Assembly: GCF_003286645.3 (NCBI RefSeq)
Contig: NZ_CP127382.2
Coordinates: 1,488,001-1,552,000, forward strand
DNA length: 64,000 nucleotides
Direction: 5' to 3'
Source: Aerococcus tenax
GTDB lineage: Bacteria; Bacillota; Bacilli; Lactobacillales; Aerococcaceae
Position 1 is the stretch's first letter; each line of letters opens with the position of its first letter. A program made the position numbers and the translations under genes. This document shows positions 57,390-64,000 of the stretch, in pieces. A model generated the notes under the pieces. The model saw nothing but the letters and a program-made list of their open reading frames with translations. It had not been told where the DNA came from and did no database searches.

Positions 57390-58385
57390 TTAGTTAACAC
57401 GTAATTCAGTATCGCCAGTTTCAATCACTGATTTTGTAGCATTCAAGGCATGGAAGACCATGTTTTGAACGGATTCATCAGTATAGTAGGCAATATGTGG
57501 GGTGTAGGATACTGCTGGGTGGTGTAATAAACGTAAGAAGGTTTGGTCAACAATCCCCTTATGTGACCAGTCATGTTTGACATAGTCAAATTCGTTTTCG
57601 TAGGTGTCTAACATAGCAGCTTGTAAATGACCTGCATCAAGAGCGTCAAGTAAAGCGTCAGTGTCAATTAAAGCCCCACGACCAGCATTGATAATCACAG
57701 CGCCTTCCTTACATTGTTTGAGTAAGTCAGCGTTAAATAAATGATAGGTATCATCAGTTGAAGGTAAGTGAAGGGAAATAATGTCGGCTTCTTTCACACA
57801 TTCTTCTGGTGTGTCACGGTATTCCAATAAGTCCCCTAATTTGTCATTTGGATAGAGGTCGTAACCAAGGATCTTGCAGCCGAAGCCTTTGAAAAGACGA
57901 GCAGTTGCTTGACCAATACGGCCAGTACCTAAGATAGCAACGGTCTTAGTCCCTAAACGTTGTCCACGGATATAGAGAGATTCTCTGAAATCATGGTGGT
58001 TAGAATGATCTCTAACGGTATATAATTTACGGATAGCGTTTAAGGCTTGTGCTAGAGTGTATTCAGCAATGGATTCTGGTGAATAAGCTGGCACATTAGA
58101 AATGATCACGTCATTTTCAGCAGCTAATTCAAGGTTGTAAGGGTCGAAACCAGCCATACGTTGAGCAATGTTCTTAATACCAAAGCTCTTTAAAACTGGG
58201 TAAACGCTGTCTTCTAGAGGAGTATATTGGTAGGTAGATACCCCATCGTAGCCTTCACAACGGTCAACAGTTGCTTCAGAAAGAATATCTGCGTCAAGGG
58301 TCAATTCAACATTGTTGTCTTCGCCCCATTTTTTAGCGAGATCTTCTTCTTGTTCGCTGACACCATACATATAAATCTTAGTCAT
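57390..58385 (-). CDS. ldhD: D-lactate dehydrogenase
   Basis: 331 residues from ATG 58385, where AAAGGAT is well placed (an upstream GTG at 58418 also opens the frame). NAD-dependent 2-hydroxyacid dehydrogenase: NAD motif ILGTGRIGQATARLFKGFG, active-site Arg in NAGRGALID, a Glu/Asp in LDTYENE and a His in YTPHIAYYTD. The match to ldhD is by length and the HIAYYTDESVQNM region. It reduces pyruvate to D-lactate, regenerating NAD. A TGTGAA-CC-TTCACA palindrome at 58406-58419 and a TTGTGAA half-site at 58536 lie upstream, possible redox-regulator sites. Confidence 0.92.
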   Translation of the reverse strand: MTKIYMYGVSEQEEDLAKKWGEDNNVELTLDADILSEATVDRCEGYDGVSTYQYTPLEDSVYPVLKSFGIKNIAQRMAGFDPYNLELAAENDVIISNVPAYSPESIAEYTLAQALNAIRKLYTVRDHSNHHDFRESLYIRGQRLGTKTVAILGTGRIGQATARLFKGFGCKILGYDLYPNDKLGDLLEYRDTPEECVKEADIISLHLPSTDDTYHLFNADLLKQCKEGAVIINAGRGALIDTDALLDALDAGHLQAAMLDTYENEFDYVKHDWSHKGIVDQTFLRLLHHPAVSYTPHIAYYTDESVQNMVFHALNATKSVIETGDTELRVN

Positions 58386-58405
58386 CACTTTCATCCTTTC
58401 ATAAG

Positions 58406-58419
58406 TGTGAACCTTCACA
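58406..58419. promoter_or_regulatory. TGTGAA/TTCACA palindrome upstream of ldhD
   Basis: A perfect 6-bp inverted repeat with a 2-bp centre, 21 bp before the ldhD start codon. Similar half-sites are bound by Rex or Crp/Fnr-type regulators, but the spacing fits neither consensus exactly. Confidence 0.4.
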
Positions 58420-58634
58420 TTATTAATCTATTTTGCATAGATTACATATTCACATGAATAATTTTAAAAGAGGCAAAAGCCTTTGTCAAGCGATTTTTAG
58501 CGGTTCTTTTTAAATGATTTAAATAAAATACACAATTGTGAATTAATTAGACAATTCGCACTTTTTTACTTTAGACCTGGCTTTAGTTATACTGGTTAAA
58601 GCACTTATTCTCATCGATAAAAAGGAGATTAATC

Positions 58635-59168
58635 ATGAAAATTACGGTTTACTGTGGGTCCAATTTAGGGATCAATGAACGTTATGAACACCTGATCTGG
58701 CAATTAGGTGAATGGATTGGCCAGAACAATCACCAGTTGGTCTATGGGGGTGGTCGGACTGGTTTAATGGGGACCATTGCCACTGCTGCCAGCCAAAGCG
58801 GAAGTCAAGTCATTGGGATTATCCCCCTAGTCCTAGTCGAGGCCGAAGTCGCCAATTACGATATCCATCACTTAGAGGTCGTTGATACCATGAATCAACG
58901 CAAAGAAAAACTGATGGAATTAGCCGACGCCATGATTATCTTTCCCGGGGGCTTGGGAACCATGGAAGAACTCTTCGACAGTTTGGTCTGGAAACGCCTG
59001 GCTAAGAAGCAGACCCCCATCATCATTTACAATGTGGACCACTTCTATGACGTCCTCCACTCCCTTCTCAAGACCATGGTCTCCGAAGCCTTCATGCCCC
59101 AAGAAGAATTAGAGCAAATCCACTTTGTTTCTTCCCTAGCTGAAATCGAGACGATTCTCAACCACTAA
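58635..59168 (+). CDS. LOG family protein (5'-monophosphate phosphoribohydrolase type)
   Basis: 177 residues. The LOG signature PGGLGTMEELFD and the N-terminal GGGRTGLMG are present. Homologues cleave cytokinin-type or AMP-like nucleotide 5'-monophosphates, releasing the base. Physiological role in bacteria is uncertain. AAAAAGGAG precedes the ATG. Monocistronic, followed by a copy of the dispersed repeat. Confidence 0.9.
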   Translation: MKITVYCGSNLGINERYEHLIWQLGEWIGQNNHQLVYGGGRTGLMGTIATAASQSGSQVIGIIPLVLVEAEVANYDIHHLEVVDTMNQRKEKLMELADAMIIFPGGLGTMEELFDSLVWKRLAKKQTPIIIYNVDHFYDVLHSLLKTMVSEAFMPQEELEQIHFVSSLAEIETILNH

Positions 59169-59187
59169 AAAAGCGATTTTCTTAAAG

Positions 59188-59331
59188 AGAGTGTGACAAA
59201 AGTCAAAAGAGCCCTGAAGAGCTACGCATACTATATCTGTAACTCGCTTGCACTTCGAACAGCTATAGCAACTGGAACAAACTATGAAGATAGGCGAAAG
59301 TCTATCGCACGTAGTTCGTGAAGTGGACGTC
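59188..59331 (-). repeat. Dispersed repeat, copy C (inverted)
   Basis: On the minus strand this reads GACGTCCACTTC, about 60 bp, TTCCAGTTGCTATAGCTGTTCG, then GAGTTACAGATATAGTATGCGTAGC and a tail ending TTGTCACACTCT. It matches copies A and B at 48.9-49.2 kb. The stop of the LOG gene is 20 bp away. Confidence 0.75.
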
Positions 59332-59373
59332 AGGGCTGACTTTTGGAACACATTTTGATTAGAAAAGTTCGTA

Positions 59374-59406
59374 TTAAAAAAAGACTGAGACTTTTGTCCC
59401 AGCCTT
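59374..59406 (-). terminator. Terminator of the ADP-ribosylation cassette
   Basis: On the minus strand GGCTGGGAC pairs with GTCTCAGTC and is followed by seven T. Confidence 0.75.
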
Positions 59407-59433
59407 ACTATTGAGAAAATCGCTTTTAACTTA

Positions 59434-60462
59434 TTAAGAGAGAATAAGATCGACGAGTAGTTCAGGCGTCATGTGACTGATATAGTTTTCCAGTTGGACA
59501 TCTTCCAGAGCCTTTAATAGGTCGTCTCGGCGCATCTTTACACCAATTAATTGCTTTTCTAATTCAGCAATATCGGATTGGCCAAAGAAATCGCCCCAGA
59601 TCTTGCATTGGCTAATCTTACCATCCTCAACCTCAATAGAAATTTCGACCGTTCCTACTTGGTCGAAGTGGTCATCACGGTTGTAAGTGTATTGCGGAGC
59701 TTTGCCATAGTTCCAATCCCAATTCTTATATTTTTCCTTGGCTAATTGGTCAATCCCTTGCCAATCTTCCTCGGTTAATTCATATTGCTTAATTTGTCCG
59801 AAGTCCTCGACATCAAAGAGTCGGCAAACTAAGGCTTCAAAGAGCTCATCCATGGACATGGCTTGAAATTCTGGCGCTAAGGCTGGACGAATCGGCGCTA
59901 CCCGACTTTTGACCGACTTAATTCCCTTAGAAATAATTTTCTTTTGGTTAGGGTTTAAGGCCTTCACCATGGCTTCAGCATCAATATCAAAGAGGAGGGA
60001 GAAACCACCATAGACCCGGTCACCGACTAAGGTCATGGCAGCGCCCGACACCTTCTTATCGCCTAGGTACATGTCATTACGACCCTTGGTGTGTAAACCT
60101 TGAACCCCCATGTCCTCTAGAGCCTTGATACCTGGTTGGTACATTTTTTCAAAATTACCAAATAAATCATTGGATTTGTGGTCAGCTAAGAAGCAGACAT
60201 TGATGGCGCCACGGTCACAGTAAACTGCTCCACCACCAGTATCGCGGCGGACCACTTGAATATTTTCTTGGTCGATATAGTCTTGGTTGACCTCAGCCCG
60301 GGCATTTTGATACTTACCAATTTCTACTTTAGGGTCACACATATAGGGAAAGAGAATGTCCTCATCCAAGAAAATATGGCTTTGGGCATAGACTTGAGCT
60401 GCCAAGGCTAGTGCCCCGTCATAAATCCGTTGACCATCACGTTTTAAATCAATTAAATACAT
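59434..60462 (-). CDS. lplA: Lipoate-protein ligase A
   Basis: 342 residues. Attaches lipoate to target lysines using ATP. The family signature RRDTGGGAVYCDRGAINVCF (residues 74-93), KVSGAAMTLVGDRVYGG and KSVKSRVAPI are visible, as is the C-terminal accessory domain. It is the last gene of the cassette, 18 bp after the SirTM gene. In known cassettes this LplA2-type ligase lipoylates GcvH-L, allowing the sirtuin to modify it. Confidence 0.93.
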   Translation of the reverse strand: MYLIDLKRDGQRIYDGALALAAQVYAQSHIFLDEDILFPYMCDPKVEIGKYQNARAEVNQDYIDQENIQVVRRDTGGGAVYCDRGAINVCFLADHKSNDLFGNFEKMYQPGIKALEDMGVQGLHTKGRNDMYLGDKKVSGAAMTLVGDRVYGGFSLLFDIDAEAMVKALNPNQKKIISKGIKSVKSRVAPIRPALAPEFQAMSMDELFEALVCRLFDVEDFGQIKQYELTEEDWQGIDQLAKEKYKNWDWNYGKAPQYTYNRDDHFDQVGTVEISIEVEDGKISQCKIWGDFFGQSDIAELEKQLIGVKMRRDDLLKALEDVQLENYISHMTPELLVDLILS

Positions 60463-60480
60463 TTTTTCTCACTTGTCCTT

Positions 60481-61353
60481 TTAAAGTTCACATAATGTTT
60501 GTTGAATATCGTCAGTCAAGCGCAAGCTTTGGTCTTTAATGGATGGTGGAATATGGTAAGGTTTTTGGTTCATCATCACATAAAGGGCTTTGGGATTTTC
60601 CTTGGTCCACGCTTGGAAGGGTTGGCGAATAAATTGTGGGGTGGTATTTCCCACACCAATTTCTAAATAAAGTATCTTGTCGTATTGGTTTTTCTTAACA
60701 AAGTCTTCATAAGCTGCTTGGTGGACCTGCCAGTCCTTATCCTCTACCATGCCATTTTCTGCCGTGCGCTTATTTAACTCCAAGGGGGCGCCGCAATTTG
60801 GGCAATAAGGAACAAGTTCACTAGGAATCCGCATATTTTCTTGTTCCTTAGCCATGCGATAGAGCAAGGCGTCATCGCGATAGGTCACTGGCTGGCAATG
60901 CTTTTTACACTGCATGAGAACATACTTCCCTTGGTAGTAGTGCACCTTATCCATGTCATAGCCAGCCTTAGGAAAGGCGTTATCAGCATTGGTGGTAATA
61001 ATAAAGTAATTTTTTCCTTGAAGGTATTGGTTAAAATGTTGGTAGGCCTTACCAGCTTCTTGTTCAATCCCATTCATAATGGCAAAGCGACTGGCAAAAG
61101 CCCAATATTCTTCCAGACTGGGGTAATCATAGAGGGAAGCTTGCAACATATCAAACAAATTAAACTTTTCAATAAAGTCAGGAAATGCCTGCTCAAAGCG
61201 CTCCCCCACATAGGTAAAGCCGTCAGCAGCTGACATGCCAGCACCGATCCCCACCAAGATGGCCTGGGCTTCTTCCATTAAGGCCCGCAAAAGGTCTGAT
61301 TCATTATTATAATTTTGGCTTAAAGCTTGCCAAACTGTTTCTTTATCACTCAT
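60481..61353 (-). CDS. Class M sirtuin (SirTM) ADP-ribosyltransferase
   Basis: 290 residues. Sir2-like Rossmann fold with GIGAGMSAADG (37-45 region), TTNADNAF, and a zinc-ribbon (MQCKKHC, YCPNCG). This microbial subclass is known (S. aureus, S. pyogenes) to mono-ADP-ribosylate lipoylated GcvH-L rather than deacylate. It begins one base after the macrodomain gene stop and is followed by lplA. The genetic order strongly supports the SirTM assignment. Confidence 0.9.
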   Translation of the reverse strand: MSDKETVWQALSQNYNNESDLLRALMEEAQAILVGIGAGMSAADGFTYVGERFEQAFPDFIEKFNLFDMLQASLYDYPSLEEYWAFASRFAIMNGIEQEAGKAYQHFNQYLQGKNYFIITTNADNAFPKAGYDMDKVHYYQGKYVLMQCKKHCQPVTYRDDALLYRMAKEQENMRIPSELVPYCPNCGAPLELNKRTAENGMVEDKDWQVHQAAYEDFVKKNQYDKILYLEIGVGNTTPQFIRQPFQAWTKENPKALYVMMNQKPYHIPPSIKDQSLRLTDDIQQTLCEL

Positions 61354-62166
61354 CTACTCTTCCCCTTCTAGTCTGTCAATTAAGTCCTGATATAAATGAA
61401 GGTCTTGGTCCAAATAAACATTGAAAATCACTTGCAAAGATGATCCGCTTTTCTTTAAATAGTCTCTTACTGTATTGAAGGCAATTTGAGCAGCGAGATC
61501 ATTAGGGAAGTGGAACTCGCCCGTAGAAATACATGGGAAAGCCAAGCTCGTCAACCCCAGTCGATCGGCCTCTTTTAAGCAGGAAAGATAGGACTGCTTG
61601 AGAAGATTTTGGCGGATGGGACTGACCCGGTCAGATTCAATTCTTGGGCCCACGGTATGGAGAATATACTTAGCCGGCAAGTGGTAAGCTGATGTTGTCT
61701 TGACCTTGCCAACCGGCTCATTGTGGCCCTGGTCTTCCATGATATCGTTCAATGCTAGCCGCAAGCGGACACCGGCGCGGGTTTGGATGGTATTATCAAT
61801 GCACTTATGGTTAGGGATAAAACACCCTAATAGAAAGGAATTCGCTGCATTGACAATCCCATCAACTGCTAAGCGGCAGATATCCCCTTGCCAGAGATAA
61901 ATCCGGTCTAAGGCTGGTTCTAATTTGTCCAGACTAACGGTCCCTTCTTGGTCACGCCAACGCTTTAAATACTCATCTTCTAAGTCCAGGTAATCCTCAC
62001 TAATAGGCCAGGCGGGACGGGTATTAATCAGAGCCCGCCACTTGTCATGCATGGAATAATCCCCATAGTCAGGCCTATCTTCAACCTTCCTTCTGAGATA
62101 GTATTTATCACTTCGCTCGGCTTCTAGGTAATCAATCATTTGCCTTAGCAATTCTTCTGCTGTCAA
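61354..62166 (-). CDS. Macrodomain ADP-ribosylhydrolase (SirTM-linked)
   Basis: 270 residues. A leading region of about 90 residues precedes the macrodomain: GDICRLAVDGIVNAANSFLLG, TVGPRIES and CISTGEFHFPND. The stretch GCFIPNHKCIDN has Cys-x5-His-x-Cys residues like the zinc-binding macrodomains of these cassettes. It removes ADP-ribose from the target. It starts at TTG 62166 after GGGGGGAG; a terminator-like hairpin (62182-62219) separates it from gcvH-L. Its stop abuts the SirTM start. Confidence 0.9.
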   Translation of the reverse strand: MTAEELLRQMIDYLEAERSDKYYLRRKVEDRPDYGDYSMHDKWRALINTRPAWPISEDYLDLEDEYLKRWRDQEGTVSLDKLEPALDRIYLWQGDICRLAVDGIVNAANSFLLGCFIPNHKCIDNTIQTRAGVRLRLALNDIMEDQGHNEPVGKVKTTSAYHLPAKYILHTVGPRIESDRVSPIRQNLLKQSYLSCLKEADRLGLTSLAFPCISTGEFHFPNDLAAQIAFNTVRDYLKKSGSSLQVIFNVYLDQDLHLYQDLIDRLEGEE

Positions 62167-62181
62167 GATACTCCCCCCAAT

Positions 62182-62219
62182 AAAAAAATCCTATGCTAAA
62201 GGTGTGACCTCTAGCACAG
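62182..62219 (-). terminator. Terminator-like hairpin between gcvH-L and macrodomain genes
   Basis: On the minus strand TGTGCTAGAGG pairs with CCTTTAGCATA around TCACA and is followed by seven T. It should lower expression of the downstream genes relative to gcvH-L. Confidence 0.75.
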
Positions 62220-62236
62220 AATCATTCAATATCACC

Positions 62237-62569
62237 CTAGGCTTCTTCTAAAGCGTCAAATTCAGCTGGGTCGACATCTTTTAAGCGAACAATCCAGTTT
62301 TCTTCGCTTTTAGCAGAATTCAATAAGGAAGGTTGGTCAACCACTTCAGTATGGCGTTCAACCACGGTTCCCTTGAGCGGGGAGTGAATTTCCATCACGG
62401 TTTTTGATGCTTCAATATTTAACAAGGCAGCATCTTTTTCAACTTGGTCTTCTTGGGCAAATTCAGCATAGCCCACTGTACCGATATCATCTTGTAGTTC
62501 TGGAGTCATGGATACCGTATAAAGATCGCCATTTTGTTCTACAAATAAGTAATTTCCACGTTTTGTCAT
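62237..62569 (-). CDS. GcvH-like lipoyl carrier protein (GcvH-L)
   Basis: 110 residues, no signal. Lipoyl domain with the lipoylation Lys in [19 protein letters not shown] (Lys 56). It is shorter than glycine-cleavage GcvH and no other gcv gene is present, so it is the GcvH-L class target of SirTM rather than part of glycine cleavage. AAAGGAG precedes the ATG. First gene of the cassette. Confidence 0.9.
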   Translation of the reverse strand: MTKRGNYLFVEQNGDLYTVSMTPELQDDIGTVGYAEFAQEDQVEKDAALLNIEASKTVMEIHSPLKGTVVERHTEVVDQPSLLNSAKSEENWIVRLKDVDPAEFDALEEA

Positions 62570-62761
62570 TCTTCATTCTCCTTTTGTTTAAATTTATGTT
62601 GGAGCAAATCGCTGGCTCCAACTTATCCTTAACTATTCTAGCACAGAAGTGAGAGAGACCCAAAAATTTAAATCTCTTTTAAGTGATTAAATAAATGATA
62701 ATTTTCTTTGTAAATAATATCGTTTTTTATTATCCAAAAAATTAATTTTCCTTTTAAGGAC

Positions 62762-62796
62762 CAAAAAAAGACTGTGACAAAAGCCACAGTCTCACT
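62762..62796 (-). terminator. Terminator of the TM-helix-repeat protein gene
   Basis: On the minus strand GACTGTGGC pairs with GTCACAGTC around TTTT, followed by seven T. Confidence 0.85.
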
Positions 62797-62813
62797 TTAT
62801 TTATCGCTTACTT

Positions 62814-64000
62814 TTAGAATTGAGAGTGGTCACCATCTTGGTCCTTCTTGTCTGCTTCACCCTCATGTAATTTATGATCAAGGTGTTCTAATTGCTTCTT
62901 AGCAAAGTCACGTCCACCTAAACCAAAGGCTAAGGCAAAGGCAACTGCAGCTCCACCAACAATGAACATGAAACCAGTATTAACAATGGTTTGGGCAAAT
63001 TGTAATTGGTCAAGAGCCATGAAGATAGCCAGAGCAATTAAACCATATTGAACAATATTAGCTAAAATATTGGATCCGGTTGATTCTTTGAGGAATTGGG
63101 ATAAGAGATTTCCACCAACAACCCCTAAGATCAGAATGATTACAGCAGATAATACTAATGGTAGGTAGGCAATAATTGCAGCACCAATAGTATTTAAGAC
63201 TTCTAATTGAAGGACATTTAGAGCCTCAACAAAGAAGAAGATGACAATGACTGCTTTGACGATATTGGCAACGATCGCTGATAATTTCACGTTGACATCG
63301 CCACTAGCATTAAGATACTTGGTATATTTATTGATATTAGCTGCTTCCAGTAAGTTTTCGATCAAGTCGCCAACTAACTTAGAAACTAGGCCACCCACAG
63401 CAATCAAGATCGCTGCTACCAAGATATTTGGAATAGCCGCTAACATCATATTTAAGACATTAATAATTGGACGGCTAATCGATTCAATACCTAAAACTTC
63501 TAAAGCAGCGGTTAATAGTGGGATGAAGAGTAAAACATAAACAATGGTTGCGCCAACTTTGGCTAATTTATTACCACTTGGTGCAGCGTCCACTTGGTCT
63601 TTAACCGTTTCACCAACAGCACCTTCAGATTTGTTAACCAGTTTATTCATCCAACCATCGATGTCAACCTTTTCGAGCAGGCCTTGTACCAAGTCGCGGA
63701 CAAATCCGCAGAGGTAGAAAGCCAATACCAAGATAAGTCCAGAACCAATAATATTTGGAATGAAAGCAAAGAACTTATCGAACATATTGGTGATTGGTTC
63801 AAGAACGCCACCGATATTTAAACCATTTAAAATCGCCGGTAAGAAGAATACAAAAACCAAGTAATAACCGACACTGGCTACTGTTTTAATAACACCCTTG
63901 GCATCTGATTCATTCTTGGCCACTCCCCATTTTTGGAAAGTGCGGTCAGCGTGAATGGCACGCAGGCCTTTGACAATCAATTTACGTACAATTACCGCAA
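62814..64000 (-). CDS. Membrane protein with conserved TM-helix repeats (partial)
   Basis: At least 395 residues; the frame stays open to the right edge, so the true start lies outside. Several repeated membrane units each run NIGGVLEPITNMFDKFFAFIPNIIGSGLILVLAFYLCGFVRDLVQ or similar, as in PF05552-type proteins related to small-conductance mechanosensitive channel families (CmpX-like). About eight to ten membrane segments and a C-terminal charged tail (EHLDHKLHEGEADKKDQDGDHSQF). Channel activity is inferred only. The internal TTG at 63980 is not a credible start. Confidence 0.75.
   Translation of the reverse strand, partial: AVIVRKLIVKGLRAIHADRTFQKWGVAKNESDAKGVIKTVASVGYYLVFVFFLPAILNGLNIGGVLEPITNMFDKFFAFIPNIIGSGLILVLAFYLCGFVRDLVQGLLEKVDIDGWMNKLVNKSEGAVGETVKDQVDAAPSGNKLAKVGATIVYVLLFIPLLTAALEVLGIESISRPIINVLNMMLAAIPNILVAAILIAVGGLVSKLVGDLIENLLEAANINKYTKYLNASGDVNVKLSAIVANIVKAVIVIFFFVEALNVLQLEVLNTIGAAIIAYLPLVLSAVIILILGVVGGNLLSQFLKESTGSNILANIVQYGLIALAIFMALDQLQFAQTIVNTGFMFIVGGAAVAFALAFGLGGRDFAKKQLEHLDHKLHEGEADKKDQDGDHSQF

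Noticed and set aside
63980..64000. Start codon TTG for the last membrane protein
   Set aside because: The frame is open to the window edge and no ribosome binding site is present, so the gene is cut off.

Overview
The window looks like chromosome from a low-GC Gram-positive coccus of the order Lactobacillales, most likely Aerococcus or another Aerococcaceae member. The evidence is a YSIRK-type secreted LPXTG protein, a D-lactate dehydrogenase, PTS sucrose genes, AGGAGG-type ribosome binding sites, and rRNA/tRNA genes with no CCA encoded in the tRNAs that were read. The genus is an inference; the 16S gene at 38952-40503 would settle it.

Layout. 1-3.0 kb: divergent sucrose locus (PTS EII fragment, sucrose-6-phosphate hydrolase, LacI-type ScrR). 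3.1-4.6 kb: a GalT-like DUF4931 protein and an NTF2-like protein. 4.7-16.3 kb: one 11.5-kb gene for a 3836-residue wall-anchored, collagen-like modular surface protein. 16.7-27.0 kb: a minus-strand run with an Icc/GpdQ-type metallophosphoesterase, two near-identical binding lipoproteins, two permeases, a UgpC/MalK-type ATPase, a third binding protein, a PP2C-like phosphatase, a 2H phosphoesterase and a nucleoside hydrolase. Its upstream region carries 11-bp-phased TTTACA repeats like Pho boxes. These face a divergent 37-codon small gene.

27.6-34.3 kb: a DUF218 protein, an arylsulfotransferase-like lipoprotein, a flavin-binding/PAS fusion, a two-part chromate transporter and small or unknown AT-rich genes. 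34.5-40.9 kb: a complete rRNA operon on the minus strand (three tandem promoters, 16S, 23S, 5S, then twelve tRNAs).

41-58 kb is mostly core: ProC, a Fur/PerR regulator, an aromatic acid exporter-like protein, pullulanase, an SGNH-like membrane protein, NtdP (DUF402), MutY, RecX, a ComK-like protein, two HTH proteins, uracil permease, GalE, a LysM protein and D-lactate dehydrogenase. 58.6-62.6 kb: a LOG protein and the GcvH-L / macrodomain / SirTM / LplA cassette, known elsewhere as a lipoylation-dependent protein ADP-ribosylation system. The window ends inside a membrane protein with conserved TM-helix repeats.

The most unusual items are the giant modular surface protein with EF-hand-like modules, the phosphoester-scavenging-like operon with a PP2C protein and three binding proteins, a MutY without its iron-sulfur cysteines, a probable ComK homologue, and a dispersed hairpin repeat found just downstream of genes. 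No transposase, integrase, prophage or CRISPR array was seen.
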